Positions 43,918-51,418 of a stretch of 64,000 nucleotides of DNA are shown here, in pieces (position 1 is the first letter of the stretch; each line of letters opens with the position of its first letter). Made by a program: the position numbers and the translations under genes. The stretch is from NCBI RefSeq assembly GCF_918698095.1, contig NZ_CAKKLY010000001.1:1-64000 (forward strand). Reading direction: 5' to 3'. Origin of the DNA: Arthrobacter sp. Bi83. Its GTDB lineage: Bacteria; Actinomycetota; Actinomycetes; Actinomycetales; Micrococcaceae. The notes beneath the pieces were generated by a model, which was not told the origin of the DNA, did not search any database, and worked only from the letters and a program-made list of their open reading frames with translations.

Positions 43918-44379
43918 ATGACCCCCTCGTCCACCGCCTCAGCCCTGCGAGGTGTCGGCGGTTTCGCCGTCGCTGCCGGGATCCTGTTAGTGACCGCCGG
44001 GGCGGGGGCCTGGGTCACGGTCACAAAGCAGCTCCAGGCGGAGAAGATTGACGTGCCAGGCGATGCCCCGATGCTCGCTGGGAAGCGCGTGCAGGGTCCG
44101 GCGACGGCATACGTCGAGGCGCTCGTCATTAAACGCCACGCCGAGCGTGGGGCGGGCGGCCGCACCTTCGCCGACATCAGCAGCGCTCTTCGCGGAGTAG
44201 ACGGCGGCAGTGACGAGGCCGCCGAGCTGCGCAAGCAGAGCGTCGCCCTCTCGACGGCGGCCTCGCTGCGCACCTCCCTCATGACCTCCGTGCTCGCCTA
44301 CGGCGTCAGCGCATTCGCCGCCGGCCTCGGCGCCTTCTTTCTCCTCGCCGGCTCCTTCCTGCGCCGCTCCGGCGGGTGA
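43918..44379 (+). CDS. Small membrane protein of unknown function
   Basis: A 153-residue protein with two clear hydrophobic segments, FAVAAGILLVTAGAGAWVTV near the N-terminus and FAAGLGAFFLLAGSF near the end, and a soluble loop of about 90 residues containing GKRVQGPATAYVEAL between them. The topology would put the loop outside. RBS-like GAAAGGA precedes ATG 43918. Proteins of this look are often labelled LigA by error; I see no dioxygenase feature. Confidence 0.65.
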   Translation: MTPSSTASALRGVGGFAVAAGILLVTAGAGAWVTVTKQLQAEKIDVPGDAPMLAGKRVQGPATAYVEALVIKRHAERGAGGRTFADISSALRGVDGGSDEAAELRKQSVALSTAASLRTSLMTSVLAYGVSAFAAGLGAFFLLAGSFLRRSGG

Positions 44380-44565
44380 CTGGCACCATACGCTGAGATA
44401 TTCAGCAAGTCGACGTCTTCCCCCGCCCGTGCGGTGGAGCGGGCGAATTTGTCTGCGTGGCCTTGAGCTTTGACGCCTTCGATGGTCGCTTGAAGGAGCG
44501 TGAAGTCATCGGCCTTGTTTTGGGCGACGAGCACGAGTGAGTCCGCGACTTCGGCGGCGGCACGC

Positions 44566-44650
44566 CAGGGCGGGTTCATCATTCGGGATTTTTTGCGAGA
44601 ACAGCCGCGATCCGTCGGCGTCGATCACGAGCAGTGATGATGGGCTTTGC
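44566..44650 (-). pseudogene. IS110-like transposase N-terminal remnant
   Basis: The minus strand encodes GKAHHHC and, one frame away, VIDADGSRLFSQKIPNDE, which together match the DEDD-domain start of IS110-type transposases. A frameshift separates the parts, and the rest of the gene is absent. Confidence 0.5.
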
Positions 44651-44655
44651 CGAAC

Positions 44656-44715
44656 CTAGCCGACGTCCGCTCTCTGAGCGATCACCCGCACATACCCGAT
44701 CCGCTGTCCGGCCAC
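44656..44715 (-). pseudogene. Truncated start of a serine recombinase (resolvase)
   Basis: GTG 44715, preceded by GGAGG, begins MAGQRIGYVRVIAQRADVG and stops. M-x-GQRIGYVRV is the conserved start of Tn3-type resolvases, with the catalytic Ser expected directly after VRV; here the sequence departs at that point. The break abuts the IS110-like remnant, so this is an insertion or deletion junction. Confidence 0.6.
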
Positions 44716-44802
44716 TGCTGCCTCCAAACCTCCGCCTGTGAGGTTGAGTTAGGATTTCCTATCGATCATGGAACGGGTGAATGCTGTGAATCTCAGCGCT
44801 AA

Positions 44803-45138
44803 GTGGCGGCATTTTCGCAGCGCTATTCTGCTTTTATGCCGTGTGGCTTAATGGCGAAACCCGAGAGCGATTTTCTGCGTGAGCCGTTGGATCTGCGGGG
44901 CATGAGCGCCGGCAGGGCTTTCCGGACCTGGTTCCTTGCTTGGGTTGATAGTGAGGTCGATCGGCGTTTGCCTGAAATCTGGTCGCTCTCGAACGTCCCC
45001 CAGTTTGCGCGGGGTGTGCTTCCGAGTTTGCGGGCGAAGTTCTGTCACAGTTCTGCTGGGATCCGAAACCCACCTCGTCTGCCATCGCCGCAAGCGGGGG
45101 CTCCCGAACCGCTAGTTGGGGGGCCCCCGCGTTGTTAG
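44803..45138 (+). CDS. Hypothetical ORF fused to an IS-end repeat
   Basis: A 111-codon frame with EPLDLRGMSAGRAFRTWFLA and WVDSEVDRRLPEIWSL in its middle. I do not recognise it. Its last third is the IS-end repeat at 45065, so the natural C-terminus has been replaced; either a truncated gene or a chance frame. Confidence 0.25.
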   Translation: MAAFSQRYSAFMPCGLMAKPESDFLREPLDLRGMSAGRAFRTWFLAWVDSEVDRRLPEIWSLSNVPQFARGVLPSLRAKFCHSSAGIRNPPRLPSPQAGAPEPLVGGPPRC

Positions 45139-45428
45139 ATCTCGAGGTCGAGGATGGCGATGTCGGTGTTTCTCCGGAACTCGAGGATGAACATGGCCAC
45201 CACCATGTGGGTGGGGTCGGCCGAGAACACTTCCAGTGCGGCGCGGTCATCGAGCTCGGCGACGAGGCCGAAGTCGAAGTTGCCTTCGATACCTATGTCG
45301 ATGCCTGCCTTTAGGGAGCGCAGGCCGGGGATGACACCGACGAGTGCTTCAAGTCGATCGACGGCCTCCTGCACGCGCTCGGCCGGTGTGCCTTCGATGA
45401 CGCGGAATAAAACGATGTGTCGGATCAT
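45135..45428 (-). CDS. Dabb-family (stress-responsive alpha/beta barrel) protein
   Basis: A 97-residue Dabb-domain protein: MIRHIVLFRVIEGTPAERV, LVGVIPGLRSLKAGIDIG and DFGLVAELDDRAALEVF are typical. These small dimeric barrels bind hydrophobic ligands and some are polyketide or terpenoid cyclases. AAAGGAG precedes ATG 45428. It follows the broken SDR and is likely the surviving member of an old operon with the oxidoreductase at 46207. Confidence 0.85.
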   Translation of the reverse strand: MIRHIVLFRVIEGTPAERVQEAVDRLEALVGVIPGLRSLKAGIDIGIEGNFDFGLVAELDDRAALEVFSADPTHMVVAMFILEFRRNTDIAILDLEI

Positions 45429-45438
45429 GATGTCTCCT

Positions 45439-46181
45439 TTACTGGGCGGCGTAGCCGCCGTCGATGATGATGTCGGTGTCGGTGCCGGTCACGAACCGCA
45501 GCTCGGCGAGGAAGAGCACGCCGTAGGCGATGTCGATCGGATGGGCGGCGAAGCCCATCGGGCTCTTCGATAGGACCGCGTCGGCGGTTTCCTTCGACAA
45601 GGCTTCTATAATGGGGGGTGCGGATGAGGCCCGATTAGACCGTATTCACGCCGAACGTCGGCCTTGGCAACATCCAGCGCAATCTCCTTCGTGATCGCGC
45701 GCAGAGCATCCTTGATAGACGAGTACGCCGCTGGGCCACCGCTGACACCGCCCACGAGACCGGGTGCAGACCAGATGTTGACGATCCAACCCGTGCCGTT
45801 CTTCTTCATCTCGGCATCACAGCTTCGGAGCAGCGTGCCGAGGATGTTGACGTTGAGGATGCGGATCGTCTCGTCGGCGTCGATGTCCCACACATCCTGT
45901 GCCTGGCCGGTGTTGATCAGGGTGTCCACCTTGCCGAACGCTTCAACGGCCTTTGAAACGACGTCGACCCAGTCGCTCTCCGTGGCGATGTTGTGCTTGA
46001 GCCCGATGACTGCCTCGGATCCAATCGCTTCATTGATCTCTGCGACCGTCTCCCCAACAGCGCGTCGTTGACGTCTGTGGCGACGACCTTCGCGCCTTCA
46101 TGGGCGAAGAGCTTAGCCTCTACCTTGCCTTGTCCGCCGGCCCCCTGTGATGATTACGGCCTTGGTTTCTAGACGTCCCAT
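45439..46181 (-). pseudogene. Short-chain dehydrogenase broken by several frameshifts
   Basis: Pieces in order on the minus strand: MGRLETKAVIITGG, KLFAHEGAKVVATDVNDAL, EINEAIGSEAVIGLKHNIAT, AFGKVDTLINTGQAQDVWD, NGTGWIVNIWSAPGLVGG, AAYSSIKDALRAITKEIA and, at the end, GTDTDIIIDGGYAAQ. They lie in three frames, so at least three frameshifts are needed. NNAG has also changed to NTG. Gene length would have been that of a classical SDR. Confidence 0.8.
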
Positions 46182-46206
46182 GATGTTCGCCCTTTATTGG
46201 CAGATG

Positions 46207-46941
46207 CTAGTTGTGTGCTGCGCGGTTGATCGCGACAGTTTCGTCGAGCGACGGCATCTTCTCGAAAGAGCCGAAGTACTCGATGAGACGGTCACGCGTG
46301 ATCGGCGCCTTGTCTTTCTCCGCCGAGGCAAGTGCCCTGCCGAGGTCCTCAAGGCCGAGCTCGGTGCAGTATGCCGGGGTGCCCGGCTGCTGGCGCCACG
46401 AATCGGCGATCACACCGGCGTCGAAGGGATCGAAACCGATGTCGTCGACGAGCTGCATAACCGTAGCGCGAGCCTCGGCGGAGTCCGCAGCGACAGGGAT
46501 TGCAATTCGGCCAGGAGATCCCGCGGGGAGCCCCTTGGTCTGCTGGGTACCGGCGAGTGCTGCATTCCACGCCTTCACAACGGGACGACCGAGCTGTTCC
46601 TGGCTCCATTCGCTTTCGACCTGTCCGTTGTCTACTGCCTCAACCGGGCCCATCATGTAGGCGTAGTAGTTCGACGTGTCGACGACGATCGTGTCCTTAG
46701 ACACACCGGCCAGGAGATCGGCGAGATCCGGCTGTACCGAGAACGGGATCGCCAGCACGATCACGTCGCGGTCCGTGACCGCGGCGTCCACCTCGGCGGC
46801 ACGCGCGCCCGCGGCGAGGACTTCTTCAGCGACGACTTCCGGTCCGCGGGCGTCAGCGACGAGAACGTCGTGTCCTGCTTCGCTGAGACGACGTGCGAGG
46901 TTGCCGCCGATAGCTCCAGCGCCGATAACAGTGATCTTCAT
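46207..46941 (-). CDS. NADPH-dependent F420-reductase-like oxidoreductase
   Basis: A 244-residue Rossmann protein: MKITVIGAGAIGGNLARRLS, ADARGPEVV in place of NSRGPE, DTSNYYAYMMG and ADSWRQQPGTPAYCTE. ATG 46941 was chosen at the conserved start. It is the closest relative in the window to the gene at 23357. Divergent from the ArsR-type gene at 47085, with two perfect operators in between. Confidence 0.82.
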   Translation of the reverse strand: MKITVIGAGAIGGNLARRLSEAGHDVLVADARGPEVVAEEVLAAGARAAEVDAAVTDRDVIVLAIPFSVQPDLADLLAGVSKDTIVVDTSNYYAYMMGPVEAVDNGQVESEWSQEQLGRPVVKAWNAALAGTQQTKGLPAGSPGRIAIPVAADSAEARATVMQLVDDIGFDPFDAGVIADSWRQQPGTPAYCTELGLEDLGRALASAEKDKAPITRDRLIEYFGSFEKMPSLDETVAINRAAHN

Positions 46942-46988
46942 AGGTGTTTCCTTCGTTCGTTGGTCCCACACGACAGGTGCGGATTGGA

Positions 46989-47043
46989 TGTACACTTATT
47001 CGTGTACAAAAAGCTTAACTCATGTACACCTAAATGTGTACAT
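46989..47043. promoter_or_regulatory. Two perfect TGTACAC-N6-GTGTACA operators
   Basis: TGTACAC-N6-GTGTACA occurs at 46989-47008 and, extended to ATGTACAC-N6-GTGTACAT, at 47022-47043. Their centres are 34 bp apart. Both are in the divergent gap between the oxidoreductase and the ArsR-type gene. This is a convincing two-site autorepression control region. Confidence 0.8.
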
Positions 47044-47084
47044 CTTGGTTTTGGATGGATCACCCGATGGATAGGACAACCACC

Positions 47085-47453
47085 ATGGCCAGTCGCTTGG
47101 CGAATCCGCTTACGATCCCGGCTGAGGAGGATTTCAACCTGTTCGCCGTCATGTTCGCACTGTGCGATCCCACCCGGCGCGCGATCGTCGAGTTCATCGC
47201 CGCGGAGCCCGGCACCGGGTGCAGCAACTCCGACTTCGGCGTCACGAAATCGGCCCTGACACGGCACTGGCGCGTCCTCCGCGAGGCCGGAATTATCAAA
47301 CAGGAAGCACAGGGCAACCGGCACAGGAACTGGCTCCGTCGAGAAGAACTCGACCGGCGATTCCCCGGCCTGCTGGCCTTAGTCCTGGACGCGAACGCCG
47401 AGGCATCCTCCAACCCGTCGGAACCGGCGACAAATACCGGCCAACAGGTCTGA
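47085..47453 (+). CDS. ArsR-family winged-helix repressor
   Basis: A 122-residue paralog of the regulator at 3348: MASRLANPLTIPAEEDFNLF, ALCDPTRRAIVEFIA, KSALTRHWRVLREAGIIKQE and a wing with LRREELDRRFPGLLALVL. ATG 47085 aligns with its relative; 47034 lies inside the second operator. No metal-binding Cys cluster is seen. It very likely represses itself and the oxidoreductase at 46207. Confidence 0.87.
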   Translation: MASRLANPLTIPAEEDFNLFAVMFALCDPTRRAIVEFIAAEPGTGCSNSDFGVTKSALTRHWRVLREAGIIKQEAQGNRHRNWLRREELDRRFPGLLALVLDANAEASSNPSEPATNTGQQV

Positions 47454-47557
47454 CACCGCCAGAGCCCAAAGTGGGTGGCGGCAAACGTCTCACTGCCTCT
47501 CTCGCCGACAGCCCATCGAGTGGTGCAGCGCGGCAGTTGGAGGTGACTTTTGAGCTG

Positions 47558-47815
47558 TCATAACTGGCAGTGAAGACCTGTCCCGGGGCGGGCCATGTGT
47601 CCCTCGTAGGCGCATTTTTTGACGGGGCCATCTTTGTCCATGAGGACGCGCATGTGCGGGTCAGCGTGGTTTTGCCACCGGGTGCTTACGCCGAGGGCCC
47701 GCTTCAGCCGTAGGTGTTCCCGGCCCTCCAGATGGCTTCCATGCGGATGAGGGATGCGGCCACCTCATCCACGTCGGAGCACCAGGACCAGTAGGCATCG
47801 TCGTCATTTCCTTCG
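47558..47815 (-). pseudogene. Frameshifted DUF4913-like gene remnant
   Basis: The minus strand reads DDAYWSWCSDVDEVAASLIR and MEAIWRAGNTYG, then after one frameshift LGVSTRWQNHADPHMRVLMD and GPVKKCAYEGHMARP. W-C, EA-x-W-R-A, WW/RWxxHxDPHM and GP-x(2)-C-x(4)-H are the landmarks I associate with DUF4913, a domain common on actinobacterial plasmids and integrative elements. Confidence 0.55.
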
Positions 47816-47844
47816 TGACCGGTTCCAGTAGTTGAACGGCGCGG

Positions 47845-47954
47845 GGGTTTCAGGCCCCTTCGAGCCCACCAGCTTCACCGCCGTTTCCGGCCGCTGCCAG
47901 CTTTCGTGCGAGCGCAGCGCCGATATTTCCCCGGCCGATAATGCCTATCTTCAT
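47845..47954 (-). pseudogene. N-terminal fragment of an F420-reductase-like gene
   Basis: ATG 47954 starts MKIGIIGRGNIGAALARKLA, and after a one-base slip NGVKLVGSKGPET continues the same family (compare the gene at 23357). The rest is missing. It would have been another oxidoreductase copy. Confidence 0.75.
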
Positions 47955-47986
47955 GTTGATTTCCTTCCAGATGATGTTTGGTGAAG

Positions 47987-48192
47987 TCACCGCGTGACGC
48001 GCGGATCGACTCCATATTGGGCCGGAGCGCCCAGATGATCGCGCAGGGTAGCGCCGTCATATTCCCGGTGGAACAGCCCGCGATCCTGGAGGATCGGCAC
48101 CACGCCATCAACGAAGGCGTCAAGCCCATCCTCGTATATGTCCGGCGACACCCAGAAGCCGTCAACAGCGTCTGCCTCGAACCATTCAGCAG
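47987..48192 (-). pseudogene. C-terminal fragment of an LLM-class flavin monooxygenase
   Basis: The frame ending at 47987 reads [39 protein letters not shown] and [20 protein letters not shown], the conserved end of NtaA/SnaA/DszA-type FMN-dependent monooxygenases. The first three-quarters of the gene are gone. It belongs to a different subfamily from the enzyme at 27422. Confidence 0.75.
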
Positions 48193-48409
48193 TACATCAC
48201 TGAGGTGTTGAGCGCGCCGGTAGAGGCGTCCATTGGGGGCTCTCACAAGCACTGGCAGGGCTGCCAGAATCCAGTCACTGACCGTTTCTTCGTATAGATG
48301 TCCGAAAAGGCGAAACCGAGGTTTAGGCGAAGCTCTCCAGTGTCAGAGGGTGGGTGGCACAACGGCGCAACGGCAGTCAGCAGCATCTCTTGGAGAACCA
48401 CACTGTCTC

Positions 48410-48590
48410 GACCATGAGGTCCACGAAGTCCACACCCACGGTGGGCAGCCACAACCCGGGGTAGCCGTCGATCTCGTCCTGTGCGTCCAGGACGGCGGCA
48501 AAGCAATGCTTCCTGAGTCTTGAAGTGATGCATCAGGCCGGTCTTGATGGCGCACGCCGCCCGTGAGATCGATGAAGTTGTCGATGTTCG
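48410..48590 (-). pseudogene. TetR-type regulator fragment
   Basis: KTGLMHHFKTQEALL matches the end of a TetR helix-turn-helix, and after a frameshift AVLDAQDEIDGYPGLWLP continues as the next helix. No complete frame exists. Confidence 0.45.
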
Positions 48591-48688
48591 TGGTGGCGTA
48601 AGCGCCAACCGCGATTGCTACCGACGTGATGAGAGCCGACAAGGAACTCATTCCGGCCGGAAACGGCGGAACAGCCTGAGCGCCGCTC

Positions 48689-49627
48689 TCACTGGCCGTC
48701 GACACGCGCGAGTTTTCCATGGAGTTCACGGACGGCCGCGTGGGTGGGCATGCCGGACGTCGCACCAAGGGACTGCGTCGATAAGGATGCCGCGCAGACC
48801 GCCCATTTAGCGGCCTCGTGGAGGGGTTCTCCCTTCGCCAGCGCGTTACCGAGCGCTCCCACGAAAGTGTCGCCGGCCCCGGTGGTGTCCACCACATTCA
48901 CCGAAGGCGCCGGGATCTGGGTCGTCTCTCCGCTGGCCCAGATCAGGGCGCCTCGACCTCCAAGAGTCACGACGAGGGAAGCGGGGGCTTTTCGGCCGGC
49001 CAAGGCCTCCCCAAGCAGAGCCGGGTCCTCTGGGACGGGCTGGCCGAAGACGACCTCGAACTCGCCTTCGTTGACGACCATCACGTCAACGAGCTCCAGG
49101 AGTTCCCTCTCAAGGGCTCGGGCAGGTGCGGGGTTGAGCACGAAGATTCCCTTCGACCGCTGTGCTGCTACGCGGACGACTTCCAGCGGTACTTCGAGCT
49201 GGGCGAGCACTACGGCTGCTTCTTCGACGGCTTCGGCTGCTTGGATGACGCTGCCGGGGTTGAGAGTCGCGTTGGCCCCGCTGACGACGACGATGGAGTT
49301 TTCGGCAGTTTCGTCGACGAGGACGAGTGCCCGGCCGGTGGGAGATGCGGCGTCAACGAGCAGGTGGCTCTCATCGACTCCGGCGACGATGAGCGCCTCC
49401 CGGACCGTTCGGCCCGCCTCGTCGCATCCGACTCGGCCGACGAAGGCCACGCGACTCCCCAGCCTCGCGGCCGCGATCGCCTGGTTGCTGCCCTTCCCGC
49501 CGGGGAACTCGGCGTAGGTGCGGGCCAAAGTGGTCTCGCCAGGCTTCGGCAGCGACTGGACCGTAGCGACCATGTCCAGGTTGACGCTGCCGACGACGAC
49601 AATATCGGGGGTGGAAACCTTTTTCAT
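48689..49627 (-). CDS. rbsK: Ribokinase (PfkB family)
   Basis: A 312-residue PfkB sugar kinase. The N-terminal motif FPGGKGSNQAIAAARLGS and the catalytic VVDTTGAGDTFVGALGNAL are ribokinase signatures, with the base Asp in GAGD. It would phosphorylate ribose freed by the nucleoside hydrolases at 52911 and 57279. Length is normal. Co-directional with and 37 nt downstream of the hydroxyacid dehydrogenase; both are divergent from the GntR-type regulator. Confidence 0.88.
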   Translation of the reverse strand: MKKVSTPDIVVVGSVNLDMVATVQSLPKPGETTLARTYAEFPGGKGSNQAIAAARLGSRVAFVGRVGCDEAGRTVREALIVAGVDESHLLVDAASPTGRALVLVDETAENSIVVVSGANATLNPGSVIQAAEAVEEAAVVLAQLEVPLEVVRVAAQRSKGIFVLNPAPARALERELLELVDVMVVNEGEFEVVFGQPVPEDPALLGEALAGRKAPASLVVTLGGRGALIWASGETTQIPAPSVNVVDTTGAGDTFVGALGNALAKGEPLHEAAKWAVCAASLSTQSLGATSGMPTHAAVRELHGKLARVDGQ

Positions 49628-49664
49628 TGCAGTTCTCCTCGTTTTTTTGGGGTTCTGGTGTTGC

Positions 49665-50618
49665 TCAAACTCGCGCCGTCGAGGCCGGACGGACCTCGTT
49701 CAACAGCGGTGCTCCTGTGCGGAGCGCGTCCAGGTTCCGCTCGAGTAGCCGCGAGGCTGCCTGCGGGCGGTTGCCGGCCACATGGGGCGTGATGATCAGG
49801 TTCTCCGTCCCCCACAGGGGCGAGTCCGCGGGGAGGGGCTCGGTCACGACGACGTCGAGCGCCGCGGCCCGGAGCACGCCGCTGCGAAGCGCTTCGAGCA
49901 GGGCGCTTTCGTCGACTGTCGTGCCTCGTCCAGCGTTGATGAATATGGCGCCGGGCTTGAGCGCTCTGAATATGGTCCTGCCGAAGAGGCCGGTGTTCGG
50001 GTCTCCAGCGGGGACCAGTGAGATCAGGACGTCTGTCGAGTCCAGGAGCCCGGGCGCATCCGTGCTGGCGGTGATGCGATATCCGTTCTTGAACTCAGTA
50101 CGCCTGCCTATTCCCTCGACGTCGGCCCCGAGTTGGGTCAGTAGCGGCGCGAGCCTGGCAGCGATCGATCCGAAGCCCCAGATCGTTACTTTGGCGCGGT
50201 CCAGTGTGAAGAGGCCTCGGCTGCCCTCGGCTGTCTGCTCCCTCATGTACTCCTCGTCCCAGTGCATCCGGCGTTGGGCGTCGATGAGGCGGTCGAGCCG
50301 CCTGACGGTGGCGAGCGTGAGTGCGAGGACGTGCTCTGCGACGGGCCCGTCATGCAGGGAACGGCCCGAGCACACGGCGGCGGACGGGACGAAGCCGGCG
50401 TCGAGGATCGTGTCCGCTCCGGAGGCCAGGGTCTGGACCAGCTTCAGCCCGTTCAGTTCAGTGGCTGCTCGGTCCAGGGCGTCGACCGGATTCTGCCAAA
50501 CGACCAGGACCTCTGCGTCTCGGTGTTCCTTTGGAATCGCGGCCCTCACGTCGTACTCGACGAACTCGTGGGGCTGCAGACGATCGAGTTGGATGGTCGT
50601 TGGGACTAGTACTTTCAT
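49665..50618 (-). CDS. D-isomer-specific 2-hydroxyacid dehydrogenase
   Basis: A 317-residue NAD(P)-dependent dehydrogenase. The coenzyme loop is GFGSIAARLAPLL, followed by ISLVPAGDPNTGLFG. The active-site Arg, Glu and His lie in ISLVPAGDPNT (region), LDVVVTEPLPADSPLW and IITPHVAGNRP. It would reduce a 2-oxo acid. Divergent from the regulator with the 19-bp palindrome in the gap. Confidence 0.85.
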   Translation of the reverse strand: MKVLVPTTIQLDRLQPHEFVEYDVRAAIPKEHRDAEVLVVWQNPVDALDRAATELNGLKLVQTLASGADTILDAGFVPSAAVCSGRSLHDGPVAEHVLALTLATVRRLDRLIDAQRRMHWDEEYMREQTAEGSRGLFTLDRAKVTIWGFGSIAARLAPLLTQLGADVEGIGRRTEFKNGYRITASTDAPGLLDSTDVLISLVPAGDPNTGLFGRTIFRALKPGAIFINAGRGTTVDESALLEALRSGVLRAAALDVVVTEPLPADSPLWGTENLIITPHVAGNRPQAASRLLERNLDALRTGAPLLNEVRPASTARV

Positions 50619-50681
50619 GCTTCCGCTCCTTCGATGAGGGCTGCTGGACTTAAGTGATCATATGTCTTGTGCGTCACATGT

Positions 50682-50700
50682 TAGACGTCTATAGTCTAAG
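50682..50700. promoter_or_regulatory. GntR/FadR-type operator
   Basis: TTAGAC (50682-50687), a 7-bp spacer containing GTCTATA, and GTCTAA (50695-50700) form a perfect palindrome that ends one base before the regulator's ATG. It should control both the regulator's catabolic operon and the divergent dehydrogenase-ribokinase pair. Confidence 0.7.
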
Positions 50701-50701
50701 T

Positions 50702-51418
50702 ATGCAGAGTTCAGATGAGTCAGGGAAGCAGCGCCGGTATCTTTCCGTCGCCCAGGAAATCCTGACAGCGATCGCCACGGAAAAGTACGCGCCCAATGAA
50801 AGGCTTCCTGCCCACAACGAGATCGCGGCGCAGTTCGGGGTGTCCCGGCCGACCGCACGGGAGGCGTTTCTCGCGCTGGAGCTGATCGGGGCTATCGAGG
50901 TGAGGCACGGGGACGGCACGTTCGTCCGGCAGAGCAGGGTCCGCCTCGGGGGCGAGCACGGCTCTCCGCTGGACGTTCCGCCCCGCGAGCTCATCGAGAC
51001 CCGATGGGCGATCGAGCCTGTCGCGGTGAGCCTGGCAGCGAAGCGGATCACGCCCGAGCGGATCGAACTGCTCGACAACTACATCGACGAGCAGCAGCGC
51101 GTGGTCGAGGACCCGTCGAAGGTCGCCGAATTCGTCACCTTGGGTCTGCGCTTCCATGCCGATCTTGCTCCGGGGTGCGGGAACGCCCTCCTTGCGGATG
51201 TCATCAGCCAGCTCGTCAACACCGAGCAGCACCCCCTGTGGGCGCTCGTGAACCAGCAGGCGATGCCCGCCATCGCTGCGCGGCAGCGCCAGGTCGATGA
51301 GCACAGGGCCATCCTCGACGCCGTGCGCGGCGGCGACGGCCCCCTCTCCTGCGAGACGATGCAGAAGCATCTCGGCGGCCTCGACCGCACCTTGTTCATG
51401 GGGGGACGTGAGCTATGA
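50702..51418 (+). CDS. GntR-family regulator (FadR subfamily)
   Basis: A 238-residue regulator with an N-terminal winged helix (AHNEIAAQFGVSRPTAREAF, then IEVRHGDGTFVRQ) and an all-helical FCD-type effector domain from about residue 85 (TRWAIEPVAVSLAAKRI). ATG 50702 was chosen at the conserved region; 50654 would run across the operator. Its stop overlaps the hydantoinase start by 4 bases, so it is the first gene of the catabolic operon. Confidence 0.88.
   Translation: MQSSDESGKQRRYLSVAQEILTAIATEKYAPNERLPAHNEIAAQFGVSRPTAREAFLALELIGAIEVRHGDGTFVRQSRVRLGGEHGSPLDVPPRELIETRWAIEPVAVSLAAKRITPERIELLDNYIDEQQRVVEDPSKVAEFVTLGLRFHADLAPGCGNALLADVISQLVNTEQHPLWALVNQQAMPAIAARQRQVDEHRAILDAVRGGDGPLSCETMQKHLGGLDRTLFMGGREL

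Larger units (their letters stand above)
43348..45130. repeat. Direct repeat pair bracketing the scrap region (IS ends)
   Basis: 43348-43413 and 45065-45130 share GAAACCCACCTC and, exactly 31 bp on, GGGGRCTCCCGAACCRCTRG. The first copy immediately follows the ISL3 remnant, so both are likely remains of the same IS end. The coordinates span both copies. Confidence 0.6.

Noticed and set aside
44298..44582. 94-codon minus frame containing DSLVLVAQNKADDFTLLQAT
   Set aside because: Looks amphipathic and could be a gene piece, but I cannot match it to a family and it overlaps the membrane-protein gene end.
46147..47259. 370-codon plus-strand frame across the oxidoreductase at 46207
   Set aside because: It is antisense to a real gene and crosses the operator pair.
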